NCBI GenBank assembly: GCA_016180645.1
Contig: JACPAV010000017.1
Span: 1 to 64,000 of the forward strand
DNA from: Nitrospirota bacterium
Lineage (GTDB): Bacteria; JACPQY01
Direction of reading: 5' to 3'
DNA: 64,000 bases
Below are positions 23,099 to 33,024 of this stretch, one piece after another (position 1 is the stretch's first letter; every line of letters begins with the position of its first letter). The translations under genes were made by a program, and so were the position numbers. Under the pieces are notes generated by a model that ran no database searches, was not told the origin of the DNA, and saw nothing but the letters and a program-made list of their open reading frames with translations.

Positions 23099-24682
23099 AT
23101 GCGGCCGGAAGGCAGAGGTTCTCGGCGGGTGGGCCATCGCGCCCTCGTGGGCGCCCTGGTCAGTCTCATTTCGTTCGGCGCCTTTACTTCCTGCAAAGAC
23201 GCCGGATTCCAAAAGGATTTCTGGCCGAAATTCTTGAAACGGGACGGACAGGCGGAACGGCCCTCGTACCTCCCCAAGTCGGAGGCTCGGGCGGAATCGC
23301 CGTCCTCGGGGTCCGCAGCGGCTCTGACACTCCCCGATTTTGTGAAGCTGGCCGAAGCACTCGATCCCTGCGTGGTCAATATCAGCAGCACCACGACTGC
23401 CAAAGGCGGTCGGAAGCAGTTCCGGTTTCAGGTCCCCGAAAACGATCCGTTCCACGATTTCATGGAGCGCTATTTCAACATGCCGGACATGCCGCCTGAA
23501 CAACAGAAATCCCAATCGCTCGGCAGCGGGATCATCATCAGCGAGGAGGGATACATCCTGACCAACAATCACGTGGTCGATGGCGCCGACAAGATCCGCG
23601 TGCGGCGAAGTGACAATGAGAAGGAAGTGGAGGCGATGGTCAAAGGAACGGACCCCAAGACGGACATCGCGCTTCTCAAGATCGAGGGGAACGGGTATTC
23701 GGTTTGTCCGCTCGGGGACTCCACCGGCATGAAAGTGGGCGAATGGGTGATGGCGATCGGCAATCCGTTCGGATTCAGCCATACCGTCACGGTGGGTGTC
23801 GTGAGCGCCTTGGGTCGCCACAATCTGGATCTGTCGGGATCGGCGCCCACCTATCAGAACTTCATCCAGACCGACGCGGCGATCAATCCAGGAAATTCCG
23901 GCGGTCCGCTGATCAACACACACGGCGAAGTCGTCGGATTGAACACCGCCATTTACACCCGGTCGGGCGGAAGCATGGGCATTGGTTTCGCCATCCCCAT
24001 CAACATGGCCAAGCAGGTCATTCCCCAGCTTCGAGAGAAAGGGAAGGTGGTTCGGGCGTGGCTGGGGGTTCTCATCCAGCGCGTGACTCCCGAAATCGCG
24101 GAGAGCCTTGGGTTGGACAGGCCCGAGGGCGCGCTCGTGTCCAAGGTGATGGACGGCAGTCCCGCCGCGAAGGCGGGAATCCAGCGTCAGGATGTCATCG
24201 TCGAGTTTGAGCACGATCGAATCAAGGAGTGGAACGAGCTCCCCAACCGAGTGGCGATGATGGAGGTGGGCAAGAGCGTGTCCGTGCGGGTCGTGCGGAA
24301 CAAGCGCGAGAAGGATTTCCAGGTGAAATTGGCGGAATTGCCGGATGCCGCACCGGTGGCGGCCCCCGAGGAGGGGAAACCCGAATCGATGCTCGGCCTT
24401 CAGGTCGAGCAAATTACGCCCGAGAGCGCTCAGGAGTATGGGTTGGAAGCCGAAGAATCGGGAGTCGGCGTGTTGGAGGTGGAACCGGGCAGTGTGGCCG
24501 ACGAGGCAGGCCTGCGAAAAGGCGACGTGATTGTGGAGGTCGGCCGTCGAGACATCAAGACCGTGTCCGACCTCAAGCGCGCATTCGATGAGGCCCAGAA
24601 ATCGGGCAAACCCGCTTTGGTCCTGGTTCGACGCGGAGAGGCTACGCTCTATCTGACGCTGGAGGCCAGGAAGAAGAAATAG
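23099..24682 (+). CDS. degP: HtrA/DegP family periplasmic serine protease
   Basis: A 528-residue protein. The N-terminus has a signal anchor ending in GAFTSC, so it may be a lipoprotein. Trypsin-like domain with His in TNNHVVDGA, Asp in KTDIALLKI and Ser in NPGNSGGPL. Two PDZ domains follow (ending near 390 and 525; [18 protein letters not shown] and [20 protein letters not shown]). It degrades or refolds misfolded envelope proteins. The ATG is chosen because the open frame before it overlaps the DUF1844 gene. Next gene is clpB, forming a protein-quality-control group. Confidence 0.93.
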   Translation: MRPEGRGSRRVGHRALVGALVSLISFGAFTSCKDAGFQKDFWPKFLKRDGQAERPSYLPKSEARAESPSSGSAAALTLPDFVKLAEALDPCVVNISSTTTAKGGRKQFRFQVPENDPFHDFMERYFNMPDMPPEQQKSQSLGSGIIISEEGYILTNNHVVDGADKIRVRRSDNEKEVEAMVKGTDPKTDIALLKIEGNGYSVCPLGDSTGMKVGEWVMAIGNPFGFSHTVTVGVVSALGRHNLDLSGSAPTYQNFIQTDAAINPGNSGGPLINTHGEVVGLNTAIYTRSGGSMGIGFAIPINMAKQVIPQLREKGKVVRAWLGVLIQRVTPEIAESLGLDRPEGALVSKVMDGSPAAKAGIQRQDVIVEFEHDRIKEWNELPNRVAMMEVGKSVSVRVVRNKREKDFQVKLAELPDAAPVAAPEEGKPESMLGLQVEQITPESAQEYGLEAEESGVGVLEVEPGSVADEAGLRKGDVIVEVGRRDIKTVSDLKRAFDEAQKSGKPALVLVRRGEATLYLTLEARKKK

Positions 24683-24698
24683 TCCGACGCGGGCGACC

Positions 24699-27323
24699 AT
24701 GCGTTTTGAGAAACTGACGCTCAAGTCGCAGGAGGCCTTGGCTTCGGCGCGCGAGGTTGCCGAGAGGCACGACCACCAGGAGATCGACGTCGAGCACCTC
24801 CTCGACGCGCTCATCGCTCAGAAGGAAGGACTCGTTCTCCCCGTCCTCCGCCAACTCGAAATCGATCCCGACGCCATCCTGGGCGACCTCGAGGGGCATC
24901 TCCGAGGGCGGCCGAAAGTGAAAGGCGCCGGCGCGGAGACCTTCATTTCCCAGCGGATGGGGCAGGTTCTCAACGGCGCTCAGCGCGAGGCGGAAAGACT
25001 GAAAGATGAGTTCGTCTCCACCGAGCACCTCCTCATCGCCATCGCGGAGGATGCGGGATTCGCGGGCGACCTGCTGCGCCGCCGCCGGGCGAACAAGGAA
25101 GTCATCTACCAGGCCCTCACGAAGCTTCGGGGCTCCCAGCGAGTGACGGATGCGAGTCCCGAGGAGAAATATGCGCCTTTGGAGCGCTACGCGCGGGACC
25201 TGACCATGGCGGCGGGTCGTGGCAAACTCGATCCCGTCATCGGCCGGGACGAGGAAATTCGCCGGGTCATTCAGGTCTTGTCGCGGCGGACGAAGAACAA
25301 TCCCGTGCTGATCGGGGAGCCGGGGGTCGGCAAGACCGCCATCGTGGAGGGACTGGCGCAGCGGATCGTGTCAGGCGACGTACCTGAGAGTCTTCGCGAC
25401 AAGCGCATCCTCGCCCTTGACCTCGGGGCGTTGGTGGCCGGCGCGAAATACAGAGGCGAATTCGAGGATCGTCTGAAGGCGTTGCTGAAAGCGATCGAGG
25501 AGGCCTCGGGGAAGATCGTTCTCTTCATCGACGAGCTGCACACGCTGGTCGGCGCAGGGGCGGCCGAAGGGGCGATCGACGCTTCCAACATGCTGAAGCC
25601 CATGCTGGCCCGCGGGGAATTGCACTGCATCGGTGCCACGACACTCGATGAATATCGAAAGCATGTCGAGAAGGATGCGGCGCTTGAGCGACGGTTTCAG
25701 CCGGTTCACGTGGGCGAGCCGGGCGTGGACGATACGATAGGCATCCTTCGGGGGCTGAAGGAAAAGTATGAAATCCACCACGGCGTCAAGATCACGGACG
25801 CGGCGTTGGTGGCTGCGGCCCAACTCTCCCATCGATACATCGCCGACCGTTTTCTCCCCGACAAGGCGATCGACTTGATCGATGAAGCGGCCAGCCGACT
25901 CAAGATGGAAATCGACAGCATGCCCACGGAGATCGACGAACTTCAACGGAAGATCAATCAGTGGGAGGTCGAACGCCAGGCCCTCAAGAGGGACAAGGAT
26001 GCGGATGCGAAAGGGAAGCTCTCCCGGATCGAGAAGGAACTCCAAAAGGCTCAGAAGGAGGTGGGCCGTCTCAAGAAGCACTGGGAGGAGGAAAAAAGGT
26101 TCATCTCGGAGATCCGCGGGGCGAAGGAGAAGATGGAGTCCCTCAAAACCGATGCGCAGAAAGCGGAACGGGAAGGGGATTGGAATAAAGCCGCTGAAAT
26201 CCGGTACGGCCGGCTCACCGAACTTGCCAAGCAACTTGAAACCTCAACGCAGAAACTCACCGAGCTCCAAAAGAGCGGCCGCATGCTGAAGGAGGAGGTG
26301 GACCCGGAGGACGTTTCACAGGTTATTGCCAAATGGACGGGGATACCGGTGACCCGGCTGATGGAGACTGAGAAAGAGAAGTTGCTCCGCATGGAGGATC
26401 GACTCCGGGAGAGGGTGGTGGGGCAGGATGAGGCACTGGGTGCGGTGGCGGCCTCGATCCGGCGGGCGCGCGCCGGTTTGAAGGACCCGAATCGTCCCAT
26501 CGGTTCGTTCCTGTTTCTAGGACCGACGGGCGTGGGGAAAACAGAGACCGCCCGCGCACTGGCCGAATTCCTGTTCGACTCCGAGCAGGCCATGGTGCGG
26601 CTGGACATGTCCGAGTACATGGAGAAACACACCGTGGCAAGACTCATCGGCGCTCCGCCCGGCTACGTGGGCTACGAGGAGGGAGGCCAACTCACCGAGG
26701 CCGTTCGCCGCCGGCCCTACTCCGTGATCCTTCTGGATGAGATTGAGAAGGCGCATGCGGACGTGTTCAATGTCCTTCTTCAAGTGCTGGACGACGGGAG
26801 GTTGACCGACGGCCAGGGCCGCACGGTCGATTTCCGGAACGCCGTCGTCATCATGACCTCCAATATCGCCAGCCAGGAGATCGCTGATCTTCACGGTCGG
26901 GATCAGGAGTTGCGGAATGCCGTGCAGGTTGCCTTGAAAAACCATTTCCGTCCGGAGTTCCTCAACAGGGTGGATGACGTCGTCACCTATCACGGTCTTG
27001 AGCGAAAGGACCTTGAGCGGATCGTCGACATCCAGTTGAGGTCGTTGGGACGGGTGCTCCGACCGAAGGCGATAACAATTGAGTTGACACCCAGTGGGCG
27101 CGAACTTATCATGGCCCGAGGCTATGAACCCGCCTACGGAGCACGTCCTTTGAAGCGGGCCATTCAGAAGTGGCTCATGGATCCTTTGGCCGCCGGGCTC
27201 ATCTCCGGCGAAATCGAGGAGGGATCGGTGGTTCAGGTGGATGCCGATTCCCGACGGGAACGGCTTGTCTTCTCTGCGAAGAAGAAAGGTCGCGGGGGAT
27301 CTAAACCGGGGGTCGAGGAGTAA
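24699..27323 (+). CDS. clpB: ATP-dependent disaggregase ClpB
   Basis: An 874-residue Hsp100 protein. Clp N domain (1-150), NBD1 with Walker A GEPGVGKT and [13 protein letters not shown], a long coiled-coil M domain (about 410-530; [20 protein letters not shown]) that separates ClpB from ClpC, NBD2 with GPTGVGKTE and [10 protein letters not shown], and C-terminal [16 protein letters not shown]. It extracts polypeptides from aggregates together with DnaK. Sixteen bases after degP, six bases before the CRP/FNR gene. Confidence 0.96.
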   Translation: MRFEKLTLKSQEALASAREVAERHDHQEIDVEHLLDALIAQKEGLVLPVLRQLEIDPDAILGDLEGHLRGRPKVKGAGAETFISQRMGQVLNGAQREAERLKDEFVSTEHLLIAIAEDAGFAGDLLRRRRANKEVIYQALTKLRGSQRVTDASPEEKYAPLERYARDLTMAAGRGKLDPVIGRDEEIRRVIQVLSRRTKNNPVLIGEPGVGKTAIVEGLAQRIVSGDVPESLRDKRILALDLGALVAGAKYRGEFEDRLKALLKAIEEASGKIVLFIDELHTLVGAGAAEGAIDASNMLKPMLARGELHCIGATTLDEYRKHVEKDAALERRFQPVHVGEPGVDDTIGILRGLKEKYEIHHGVKITDAALVAAAQLSHRYIADRFLPDKAIDLIDEAASRLKMEIDSMPTEIDELQRKINQWEVERQALKRDKDADAKGKLSRIEKELQKAQKEVGRLKKHWEEEKRFISEIRGAKEKMESLKTDAQKAEREGDWNKAAEIRYGRLTELAKQLETSTQKLTELQKSGRMLKEEVDPEDVSQVIAKWTGIPVTRLMETEKEKLLRMEDRLRERVVGQDEALGAVAASIRRARAGLKDPNRPIGSFLFLGPTGVGKTETARALAEFLFDSEQAMVRLDMSEYMEKHTVARLIGAPPGYVGYEEGGQLTEAVRRRPYSVILLDEIEKAHADVFNVLLQVLDDGRLTDGQGRTVDFRNAVVIMTSNIASQEIADLHGRDQELRNAVQVALKNHFRPEFLNRVDDVVTYHGLERKDLERIVDIQLRSLGRVLRPKAITIELTPSGRELIMARGYEPAYGARPLKRAIQKWLMDPLAAGLISGEIEEGSVVQVDADSRRERLVFSAKKKGRGGSKPGVEE

Positions 27324-27328
27324 TCACC

Positions 27329-28000
27329 ATGGTCAGCCCTGAAGCCCTCGGCCGGATTCCCATCTTCAACAACCTCACCCGCGAGCATCTGACCCTGCTC
27401 GCCCCGAGCATCAAGGAGCAGGAATTCAAGAAAGGCCGGATCATCGTTCACCAGGATGAAAAGGGATCGATCTTTTTCGTCATGGAGTCCGGCCTGGCGA
27501 AAGTCACGATGACCGGCAAGGAGGGGAAGGAGATCACGCTCTCGTACATCAAGCCGGGAGAATTCTTCGGCGAGATGGCCCTCTTGGACGGCCGGCCGCG
27601 GTCGGCCAGCGTAGTTGCCGTTGAAGACTCGGTGGTCATGGTTCTCACCCGGGACGAATTCCTGGGCTATGTCCGGCAGAATCCCGAAATCGGGATCAAG
27701 ATGCTCGAAGTGCTGAGCGAACGGATCCGGTATGCCGACCAGAAGATCGGCCTCCTGACGCTTGCGGACGTGCAGTCAAAATTGGTTCACTACTTCATTC
27801 ATTTGGCGAGCCGGTTGGGAGTCCCCACCGTGGATGGGATCCTGATCGAGAACCGCCCCACACATGAAGCGATGGCGGCTGAATTGGGAACGACTCGCGA
27901 GACCATCACCCGCGTGCTGGGGGATTTGAAGCGGAACGGCTACCTCAAGATCTCCCGCAAGACACTCCTCCTCTCCAACCGCCTCTTCATCAAGAAGTGA
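27329..28000 (+). CDS. CRP/FNR family transcriptional regulator
   Basis: A 223-residue protein. Cyclic-nucleotide-binding beta-roll (about 15-115) with the phosphate-cassette pattern GEFFGEMALLDGRPRSASV, retaining the Arg-Ser pair used by CRP for cAMP. No FNR-type cysteine cluster. The winged helix-turn-helix recognition helix TTRETITRVLGDLKRNG keeps the R-E-x-x-x-R spacing of E. coli CRP, which reads TGTGA half-sites. A perfect CRP-type palindrome lies at 52876-52891 in this window. Located 6 bases after clpB and probably co-transcribed with it. Confidence 0.9.
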   Translation: MVSPEALGRIPIFNNLTREHLTLLAPSIKEQEFKKGRIIVHQDEKGSIFFVMESGLAKVTMTGKEGKEITLSYIKPGEFFGEMALLDGRPRSASVVAVEDSVVMVLTRDEFLGYVRQNPEIGIKMLEVLSERIRYADQKIGLLTLADVQSKLVHYFIHLASRLGVPTVDGILIENRPTHEAMAAELGTTRETITRVLGDLKRNGYLKISRKTLLLSNRLFIKK

Positions 28001-28015
28001 TCCGCCGCAGGCGCC

Positions 28016-28043
28016 GTCATCCTGAGCTGGGCGAAGGATCTCA
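28016..28043. repeat. dispersed repeat of the GTCATCCTGAGC...GAAGGATCT type
   Basis: GTCATCCTGAGC and GGCGAAGGATCTCA flank a short spacer; CATCCT/AGGATC are near-complementary. The same framework appears at 32656-32682 (GTCATTCTGAGC...GAAGGATC) and, as GTCATTGCGAGC...GAAGCAATCT, inside lpxB at 50318-50344. Intergenic between convergent genes. Confidence 0.6.
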
Positions 28044-28045
28044 GA

Positions 28046-28585
28046 CTACCCCTGCGGACCGCCCTCCAAGAGTTTCTTCAGGTTTGCCAACCCTTCATCG
28101 AAATCCTTCGCGATCATTCTCGGCATGAGAAGCGCGAAATACTTTCCAATCGGATTCTTCCCCACGTCGCCTTCATCCCGCCAAGTCACGGTTGTTCCTT
28201 CTCCTCCGGGGGTGAGCGTGAAGGAGCCTTTCATCCGATATTTTCCCTCTGAAATATCGAGGTCATAAACGACCTTCTGGGGCGGAACGGATTCCGTGAG
28301 CGTCATCGTTCCTTTTCCCATTTTCGGACTGTCCCACCGGGTGGCGGCGCCGACACCCTCCTCGGGTCCCTCGTAGGACATCGTCATCTGCGGGTCTTTT
28401 CCTTCCCAGGGCGACCACGCCTTCCAATTCTTGAAACTGTTGAGGTGGACGAAAATCGCCTCCGGCGGTGCCTTGATGACCGAGCTCCGTTCGACGCTCC
28501 ACTGAGATGGAAGGAAGAAAGAGACGACGAAAAGGATGGCGACCAGCACGATGATACCCGTTGCGATTCGACGAACGGCATTCAT
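28046..28585 (-). CDS. SRPBCC (START-like) family protein
   Basis: A 179-residue protein with one N-terminal membrane anchor or signal (GIIVLVAILFVVSFFLP) and a START/polyketide-cyclase-like fold: VERSSVIKAPPEAIFVHLNS, WKAWSPWEGKDP, MGKGTMTLTE, and a closing helix IAKDFDEGLANLKKLLEGG. The family binds hydrophobic ligands. Minus strand, convergent with the CRP/FNR gene; its upstream side abuts a transposase remnant. No specific ligand can be named. Confidence 0.87.
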   Translation of the reverse strand: MNAVRRIATGIIVLVAILFVVSFFLPSQWSVERSSVIKAPPEAIFVHLNSFKNWKAWSPWEGKDPQMTMSYEGPEEGVGAATRWDSPKMGKGTMTLTESVPPQKVVYDLDISEGKYRMKGSFTLTPGGEGTTVTWRDEGDVGKNPIGKYFALLMPRMIAKDFDEGLANLKKLLEGGPQG

Positions 28586-28789
28586 ATGGACCTCCCATAA
28601 GCTTATTCGAACGGCACTTTGGACCTTTTCCGCAGACCGTCAGTCCGCGATGGGGGCCAATTGCCCGTTTTGGACATTCTTGACACAGCGCGGGAGGGTG
28701 TCAACTGAGAATTCGGATAAATTCCCCAACCATTCCGAGATCCTGAAACAAGTTCAGCTGACCTTCTCCCTTTGTTTGGTCCGGTTCGG

Positions 28790-29095
28790 TGAGCCCATTC
28801 GTCCAGCGCCTGGCTGATGAACTCCGGACCGTTGTCGGAAACGATGAAACGGGGTAGAGGTCGGGAGTGGGCGATTTCATCGAGAACGCGGGCGACCCGG
28901 TGCCGCCGATCGAGAAATCGACCTCGATCCGGGGGCACTCCCGCGTGAAGTCATCGCCCCGCGTCAGCATCTTGACCCGCTTGTGCGTAGTGAGCACGTC
29001 GGCCACGAAGTCCATAGGCTGCCTCAGACGTTTGGCCTCCGACACCGTCATCCCCTTATACTTCTTGCGCCAGGAATAAAAGGACCACCCCAGGT
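28790..29095 (-). pseudogene. IS3-type transposase remnant (OrfA tail fused to OrfB integrase core, decayed)
   Basis: On the minus strand the text YSWRKKYKGMTVSEAKRLR is the end of an IS3-family OrfA helix-turn-helix protein. It runs directly into QPMDFVADVLTTHKRVKMLT and DDFTRECPRIEVDFSIGG, the first Asp region of an OrfB integrase core. A frameshift later, SRPLPRFIVSDNGPEFISQ supplies the second Asp region. The leucine-zipper part of OrfA and most of OrfB are missing and no glutamate region is seen. It is therefore a non-functional, internally deleted IS3 (IS407/IS2-like) fragment next to tRNA-Phe. Confidence 0.82.
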
Positions 29096-29135
29096 CGGAG
29101 TGATGAGCGAAACTCCTAACTCTCTGAAATCACCG

Positions 29136-29208
29136 TGCCAGGGGACGGAATCGAACCGCCGACGCACGCCTTTTCAGGGCGTCGCTCTACCATCTGAGCT
29201 ACCCCGGC
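29136..29208 (-). tRNA. tRNA-Phe (GAA anticodon)
   Basis: The minus strand folds as a 73-base tRNA. Acceptor stem GCCGGGG pairs with CCCTGGC plus discriminator A; D arm GCTC-AGATGGTA-GAGC; anticodon stem ACGCC/GGCGT around loop CTGAAAA with anticodon GAA; T arm CGGCGGTTCGATTCCGTC-like with the invariant TTCGA. The 3' CCA is not encoded. A transposase remnant lies on its 3' side, a common pattern at tRNA genes. Confidence 0.95.
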
Positions 29209-29821
29209 ACCGCAGTAATTCCCGCAACTTAGCCTATTTCTCTCGCTGTGGCCGACTCCGGCACGGAGTAATTGCGGAGTACTTCGCGCACCAGTTATAC
29301 CTGACCGGGGGGCCTTTTCAAGACCCTTCCGTCACGAATTATCAGTGGCATCAGCCCGGTGTGTATGACTCGAAGTGGCAAATCGATTTGACTTCCCCGT
29401 CGCACCAAGCGGTCATTGGCGGCATGAAGCGCGAGGTCGAGAACTCAGAAGCGAAACTGCCGGAGCGGGTTCGATTCGTAGCTTTCACCGACCCCCACGT
29501 TTCGGTGGAGTCTGCCCCGAAGATCGTGGTGCCGGCTCGGGAGCGCAAGGACGAATCCCTCGTCTGCGCCGGCGACTTCAGCCAAGAACTCAACAACTGG
29601 GATCCCCGCGCCAGGGTACAGGGCAAATTCCGCGACTCAATCTCCACCCAGGGACCCCGGCGAGTCATCCACCATTGCCGAGTGCGATCAGGTGGGGGTG
29701 CTCAGCCGCGGGGAACTCGTAAAGAACATGACGGGCGAGGAGTTCCGTCGCCAACTCCCGGATGGCCGGGAAAATCGGCTTTCCATGCCGACCCCGGGCG
29801 CGTAGAATACGCGTCCTCCCC
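29209..29821. other. about 610 bases without a convincing gene
   Basis: Between tRNA-Phe and trkA. A plus-strand open frame runs through most of it and a 105-codon minus-strand frame exists, but neither has a recognisable family or ribosome-binding site. A short plus-strand frame near 29670-29790 reads as protein-like text (VGVLSRGELVKNMTGEEFRR) and may be the tail of a decayed gene. Together with the IS remnant this looks like a small region of genomic debris. Confidence 0.5.
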
Positions 29822-31159
29822 ATGAACATCATCGTTGCCGGACTGGGCGAGGTGGGATTCCACCTCGTGAGGCGGTTGTACAAGCAGGGGCACAATATCA
29901 GCGCGGTGGACGCCGATGAGGAAAAGACCCGCCGCGTAACCGCCGAGATGGACGTTAAGATCGTCCGCGGCCATGCCGCGAGCGCAAAGACGCTCCAACA
30001 GGCGGGATGCGCCCAGGCGGATCTTCTCCTCGCGGTCACGGACCACGATGAAGTCAACCTGGTCACCTGCTTCCATGGGAAGCATCTGGGTGCGAAAAAG
30101 AGCGTGGCGAGGGTCAAACGCATGGACCGCCTTCTCTCACGCCGAAATACCTATCGGGAAGAAATGGGCATCGATCTCTTGGTCAGCCCGTCGGGACTGA
30201 CGGTGACCGAAATTCTCAAAATCATCCGCGACCCGGCGGCGGTCGCCGTGGAAAATTTCGCCGAGGGAAAGATCACGGTCCGTCGTTTCAAACTTCCGGA
30301 GGATTCGGCGTGGGCCTCCCGGAGGCTGCAGGACATTCAGGAGTTCCGGGACACCATCGTGGCCCTGGTGACCCGGAGCGGGAAGAGTTTCGTCCCGACC
30401 GGAACGGATACGTTGAAGGCCGCGGACTACGCCTGCATCGTATCCACCCCGGCCCGGATGCAGGAGCTTGAGAAAGAAGTGGGCTTCAAGAATGGCGGCC
30501 CGAACCGGGTGATGATCGTCGGGGGGGGGACGATCGGGGTGGGACTGGCCATGGGGCTGGAGGCCCTCGATGCGCGCGTCAAACTGATCGACAACCAGAA
30601 ATCCCAGTGCGAAAAAGTTCTGGAGCGGGTCAAGCGCACGGAGGTGATTCACGGGGACGGCCTGGACCTCAGTCTGCTGAAAGAGGAAAACGTCGGATCC
30701 ATGAATGTATTCGTGGCCTCTACGTCCAAGGATGAGACGAACCTCATGGCGTCCCTTCTCGCGAAACAATATGGCGTGCCCCGGGTGGTGGCCATCCTCC
30801 AATCGGTGGACAATGCTGTCATGGGTGAGAAACTGGGAATCGATTGTGCCTTCACACCCGCCGTTCTGGCGGCCGACCGCCTGTATCAATACATCATGCG
30901 CGCCCAGGTCCATGGGGTGACGTCCATCGCGGAAGGGGAGGCGGAAGTCCTCGAAATGCAGGTTCCGCCCCGATCCCCGGCCACGCATCATCCGCTCTCG
31001 AAGGTGAATTTCCCGAAGGGAAGTCTCGTGGGGGCGGTCATCCGTCACGGCGACGTAATCCTGCCCGGCGGGAGCACCCAGCTTGCCGAGGGAGATACGG
31101 TCATTCTTTTTGCCCTCACCGATGTCGCCGAGAAGGCCGAAAAGCTGATCCACGGGTAG
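29822..31159 (+). CDS. trkA: Trk potassium uptake regulatory subunit TrkA
   Basis: A 445-residue protein with two RCK units. Each has a Rossmann NAD-binding motif (GLGEVGFHLVRRL near 7 and GGGTIGVGLAMGL near 235) and an acidic ribose-binding position (AVDADEEK; LIDNQKS), followed by a RCK_C domain (about 140-220 and 365-445). It gates the TrkH channel in response to nucleotides. Start chosen at ATG 29822, directly before MNIIVAG. trkH follows 23 bases later. Confidence 0.94.
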   Translation: MNIIVAGLGEVGFHLVRRLYKQGHNISAVDADEEKTRRVTAEMDVKIVRGHAASAKTLQQAGCAQADLLLAVTDHDEVNLVTCFHGKHLGAKKSVARVKRMDRLLSRRNTYREEMGIDLLVSPSGLTVTEILKIIRDPAAVAVENFAEGKITVRRFKLPEDSAWASRRLQDIQEFRDTIVALVTRSGKSFVPTGTDTLKAADYACIVSTPARMQELEKEVGFKNGGPNRVMIVGGGTIGVGLAMGLEALDARVKLIDNQKSQCEKVLERVKRTEVIHGDGLDLSLLKEENVGSMNVFVASTSKDETNLMASLLAKQYGVPRVVAILQSVDNAVMGEKLGIDCAFTPAVLAADRLYQYIMRAQVHGVTSIAEGEAEVLEMQVPPRSPATHHPLSKVNFPKGSLVGAVIRHGDVILPGGSTQLAEGDTVILFALTDVAEKAEKLIHG

Positions 31160-31182
31160 CCCCCGCTCTGTAGCTTGACCCC

Positions 31183-32637
31183 ATGAATATTTGGGCGGTA
31201 AGCCACCATATCGGAATTCTCCTGGTGGGATTCTGTGTGTTGCCGGCCGCAGGGTTCATTTTCGCGCTTGCGAAAGGTGAGCCGACGGTCGCCCGCGCGT
31301 TCGCGCTGACCGGCGCGCTCTCGGCGGGGATCGGCGGGCTTTTGTATCTGCTCTCGCGCCGCCCGGCGGGAAATGAGCCTCTTCGCCGGCGGGAGGCGCT
31401 CGCCCTGGTGCCGCTGGCATGGCTGGCAGGCTCCCTCCTCGCCGCGGTGCCTTTCGTGGCCTCCGGGCACACGGGATGGGTGGATGCAATCTTCGAAACG
31501 GTGAGCGGATTCACCACCACCGGGGCGAGCATTTTCCGCGATGTGGAAATCCTGCCCTCCGGCATCCTTCTCTGGCGGGCGTTGCTCCAATGGGTCGGGG
31601 GCATCGGGATCGTCGTCTTGTTCGTCGCGGTTTTTCCCGGCCTGGGTGTCGGCGGGAAGCATATGTTTCTTGCGGAGGCTCCCGGACCCGAGCAGGAAGG
31701 GTTCCTTCCGCGCATTCGTTCAACGGCGATACGTGTGGGGTGGGTCTACCTGGCCATCAGCGTACTCGGGGTGTTCGGCCTCTGGATGGCCGGAATGGGC
31801 GTGTTCGATGCGATCTGTCACATGATGGCCACACTCTCGACCGGCGGATACTCGACGCGGAACGCCAGTATCGGCGGGTTCCCAGGACCGTGGATTCCCT
31901 GGGTCACCATCCTGATCATGGCAGCCGGGGGAACCAACCTGGGTCTCTTCTATCGTATGGCCACTGGCGCCAAGCGGGTCTTCGCCGGCAATTCTGAGTT
32001 CAAATGGTACTTGGGAATCCTTATCACGGCCTCTCTTCTTCTCGCGGGCGACAACTGGCTCAAGGGGCACAACGACGGATTTGGGAGCGCACTGACGGAC
32101 GGAGTCTTCACCGCCGTGTCCATCCAGACCACATCCGGATTCGCCACAAGCGACTTCCACCTCTGGTCCTCCTTCGGGAAGTGCATTCTCCTGGTGCTCA
32201 TGTTCATCGGGGCCTGCTCCGGTTCGACGGGCGGCGGGTTCAAGGTGCTGCGCTTGGCCGTGGTGGTCAAGGCCGCATTTCATGAAACCCTCCGCTCCCT
32301 GAATCCCAACAAGGTGACTCTCGTCAAGATTGATGACCACGGCATCAGCCCCGAAATCCGTGAGGCCGTCCTTGGGGTGCTTGTTTTCTACCTTGGCACA
32401 GTCGCGCTGTCGATGCTCCTGGTCTCGGCGGCCGGCCTCGACCTGGAATCTGCCATCAGCGGCACGTTCGCCACGGTCGGAAATGTGGGCCCGGGTTTCG
32501 CCGTGATCGGACCTGCGTCAAACTATGCCGACGTGCCGGTGGCGGCCAAGCTGGTCTTTATTGTGGACATGCTGCTGGGTCGATTGGAATTCTATCCCCT
32601 GCTGGTTCTTTTCCACCCGGCGCTCTGGAGGAAATGA
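31183..32637 (+). CDS. trkH: Trk-type potassium transporter TrkH
   Basis: A 484-residue integral membrane protein of the SKT superfamily. The four pore-loop filter segments are visible: ETVSGFTTTGASI, ATLSTGGYSTRNAS, SIQTTSGFATSDF and GTFATVGNVGPGF. Many hydrophobic helices surround them. It forms the K+ channel gated by the adjacent TrkA. Ends in LVLFHPALWRK, as usual for TrkH. The two genes give the cell a complete Trk system. Confidence 0.95.
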   Translation: MNIWAVSHHIGILLVGFCVLPAAGFIFALAKGEPTVARAFALTGALSAGIGGLLYLLSRRPAGNEPLRRREALALVPLAWLAGSLLAAVPFVASGHTGWVDAIFETVSGFTTTGASIFRDVEILPSGILLWRALLQWVGGIGIVVLFVAVFPGLGVGGKHMFLAEAPGPEQEGFLPRIRSTAIRVGWVYLAISVLGVFGLWMAGMGVFDAICHMMATLSTGGYSTRNASIGGFPGPWIPWVTILIMAAGGTNLGLFYRMATGAKRVFAGNSEFKWYLGILITASLLLAGDNWLKGHNDGFGSALTDGVFTAVSIQTTSGFATSDFHLWSSFGKCILLVLMFIGACSGSTGGGFKVLRLAVVVKAAFHETLRSLNPNKVTLVKIDDHGISPEIREAVLGVLVFYLGTVALSMLLVSAAGLDLESAISGTFATVGNVGPGFAVIGPASNYADVPVAAKLVFIVDMLLGRLEFYPLLVLFHPALWRK

Positions 32638-32655
32638 CCTGCCGGCGGCAGGCGA

Positions 32656-32682
32656 GTCATTCTGAGCGCAGCGAAGGATCGC
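32656..32682. repeat. dispersed repeat of the GTCATTCTGAGC...GAAGGATC type
   Basis: GTCATTCTGAGCGCAGCGAA is followed by GGATCGC, the same framework as at 28016. It sits between trkH and the zinc-ribbon gene and reads through the apparent 5' extension of that open frame, which is why a downstream start is preferred for that gene. Confidence 0.6.
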
Positions 32683-32726
32683 GTATCATTTGGTCAACGG
32701 AGTGCGACGGGAGTAGAATCGCCCGC

Positions 32727-33014
32727 ATGTCGGATTCAGGCTGCTACCAATGCGGAGAAGCGCTCGACCCGGATCGCACGGGCCGGCTTGAGACATGCGG
32801 CAAATGCCACGCCCACGTCCGGGTCTGCTACAACTGCCGATTCTACGGCCGTGCGGCGGCGAACGAATGCGCGGAACCGGCGGCCGAGCCGGTACACCGG
32901 AAGGACAAGCCCAACAACTGTGATTTCTTCAGGCTCAGCGGGGGGAAAGCGTCTTCCGGAATATCCGAGGCCGCGGCCCGGGAACAGTTGAAGAACCTCT
33001 TTAAGAACTTCTGA
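32727..33014 (+). CDS. small zinc-ribbon-like cysteine-rich protein
   Basis: A 95-residue protein with paired cysteines: CYQC near the start, CGKC, CYNC and single Cys further on (ECAEPA, NNCDFFR). This spacing suggests two zinc ribbons. The C-terminal tail EAAAREQLKNLFKNF is helical. ATG 32727 is preferred because the upstream extension is repeat-derived. It precedes ileS by 10 bases. A family of similar short proteins exists in deltaproteobacteria-like genomes; no function is known to me. Confidence 0.75.
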   Translation: MSDSGCYQCGEALDPDRTGRLETCGKCHAHVRVCYNCRFYGRAAANECAEPAAEPVHRKDKPNNCDFFRLSGGKASSGISEAAAREQLKNLFKNF

Positions 33015-33024
33015 TCCCTGAACC

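Noticed and set aside
21867-23403. 335-codon minus-strand frame near 22396-23403
   Set aside because: Antisense of the DUF1844 and degP genes, which have clear motifs on the plus strand; its Arg/His/Gly-rich composition is typical of a shadow frame.
28983-29825. 280-codon plus-strand frame across tRNA-Phe
   Set aside because: It reads through the antisense of a tRNA and of an IS remnant, and has no domain or ribosome-binding site.
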